A DNA stretch of 6,067 bases from Sulfurovum sp. GTDB taxonomy: Bacteria; Campylobacterota; Campylobacteria; Campylobacterales; Sulfurovaceae. The stretch spans positions 1 to 6,067 of the forward strand of contig JALSSQ010000335.1 in the NCBI GenBank assembly GCA_026984165.1. Direction: 5' to 3'. Made by a program: the position numbers and the translations under genes. Positions 5,946 through 6,067 of this stretch are shown piece after piece. Each line of letters starts with the position of its first letter. The stretch's first letter is position 1. A model generated the notes under the pieces. That model worked only from the letters and a program-made list of their open reading frames with translations. It made no database searches and was not told the origin of the DNA.

Positions 5946-6067
5946 TTTGAAATCTTTAGAAAGATCGGTATTATTGTTATGTTTTAAAGGGTGTTTTAAG
6001 GTGGTAACTGACCCCTATGCTCCTATATTTTTGTTGCCCAATACCATTTTTTTCCTAGCTTTAGTCT
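5946..6067. other. Right-end stretch with no recognised gene
   Basis: I find no RNA gene or convincing coding frame here. A frame from a GTG at 5926 stays open to the window edge, but it encodes an unremarkable sequence without a good ribosome binding site. A small palindrome ATCTTT-AG-AAAGAT lies at 5952-5965. The string GGTGGTAACTGACCCC at 6000-6015 resembles sequences I have seen bordering transposase genes in several bacterial genomes (from memory). The region may continue into a mobile element or another gene to the right. Confidence 0.4.

Noticed and set aside
1..6067. CRISPR array, toxin-antitoxin pair, restriction system or riboswitch
   Set aside because: I found no spaced direct repeats, no paired small genes, no methylase or nuclease motifs and no recognisable aptamer on either strand.

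Overview
The window looks like the chromosome of a member of the Campylobacterota, most likely a Sulfurovum/Sulfurimonas-like sulfur oxidiser. The DNA is AT-rich and the reading frames are tightly packed. One gene encodes a UbiA-type prenyltransferase of the kind used in the futalosine (Mqn) menaquinone pathway of this phylum, and the MiaA carries an active-site variant I associate with it. The genus is an inference from protein character alone.

Left end (1-705): the catalytic half of a tyrosine recombinase (phage/island integrase) reads rightward. Its frame is broken by a stop codon before the first catalytic arginine, so it is a remnant. It ends 13 bases from the 3' end of a tRNA-Arg gene on the minus strand. 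Integrase against tRNA 3' end is the usual layout of an integrative element, so an island or its scar probably lies to the left. The tRNA has anticodon GCG rather than the usual ACG and has its own good promoter.

Centre (785-4700, minus strand): an apparent three-gene operon, pssA (phosphatidylserine synthase), then mqnP (menaquinone prenyltransferase), then an 829-residue protein with one N-terminal membrane helix, about 750 residues of coiled coil and a small helix-turn-helix-like C-terminus. The last gene starts on the base after the mqnP stop codon, so its translation is probably coupled. Two of the genes make membrane lipid or quinone and the third is membrane-anchored. No function is known to me for the third, and it is the most interesting protein here.

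Right end (4761-6067, plus strand): miaA (tRNA A37 dimethylallyltransferase) diverges from pssA across only 60 bases. An extended -10 lies so close to its ATG that the mRNA may be leaderless. After miaA come about 400 bases with no intact gene. They hold a degenerate open frame, a run of eight Cs and a possible transposase tail. Overall the window is a conserved housekeeping cluster flanked by two decayed, probably mobile, stretches. I do not see a complete new defence or mobile system.
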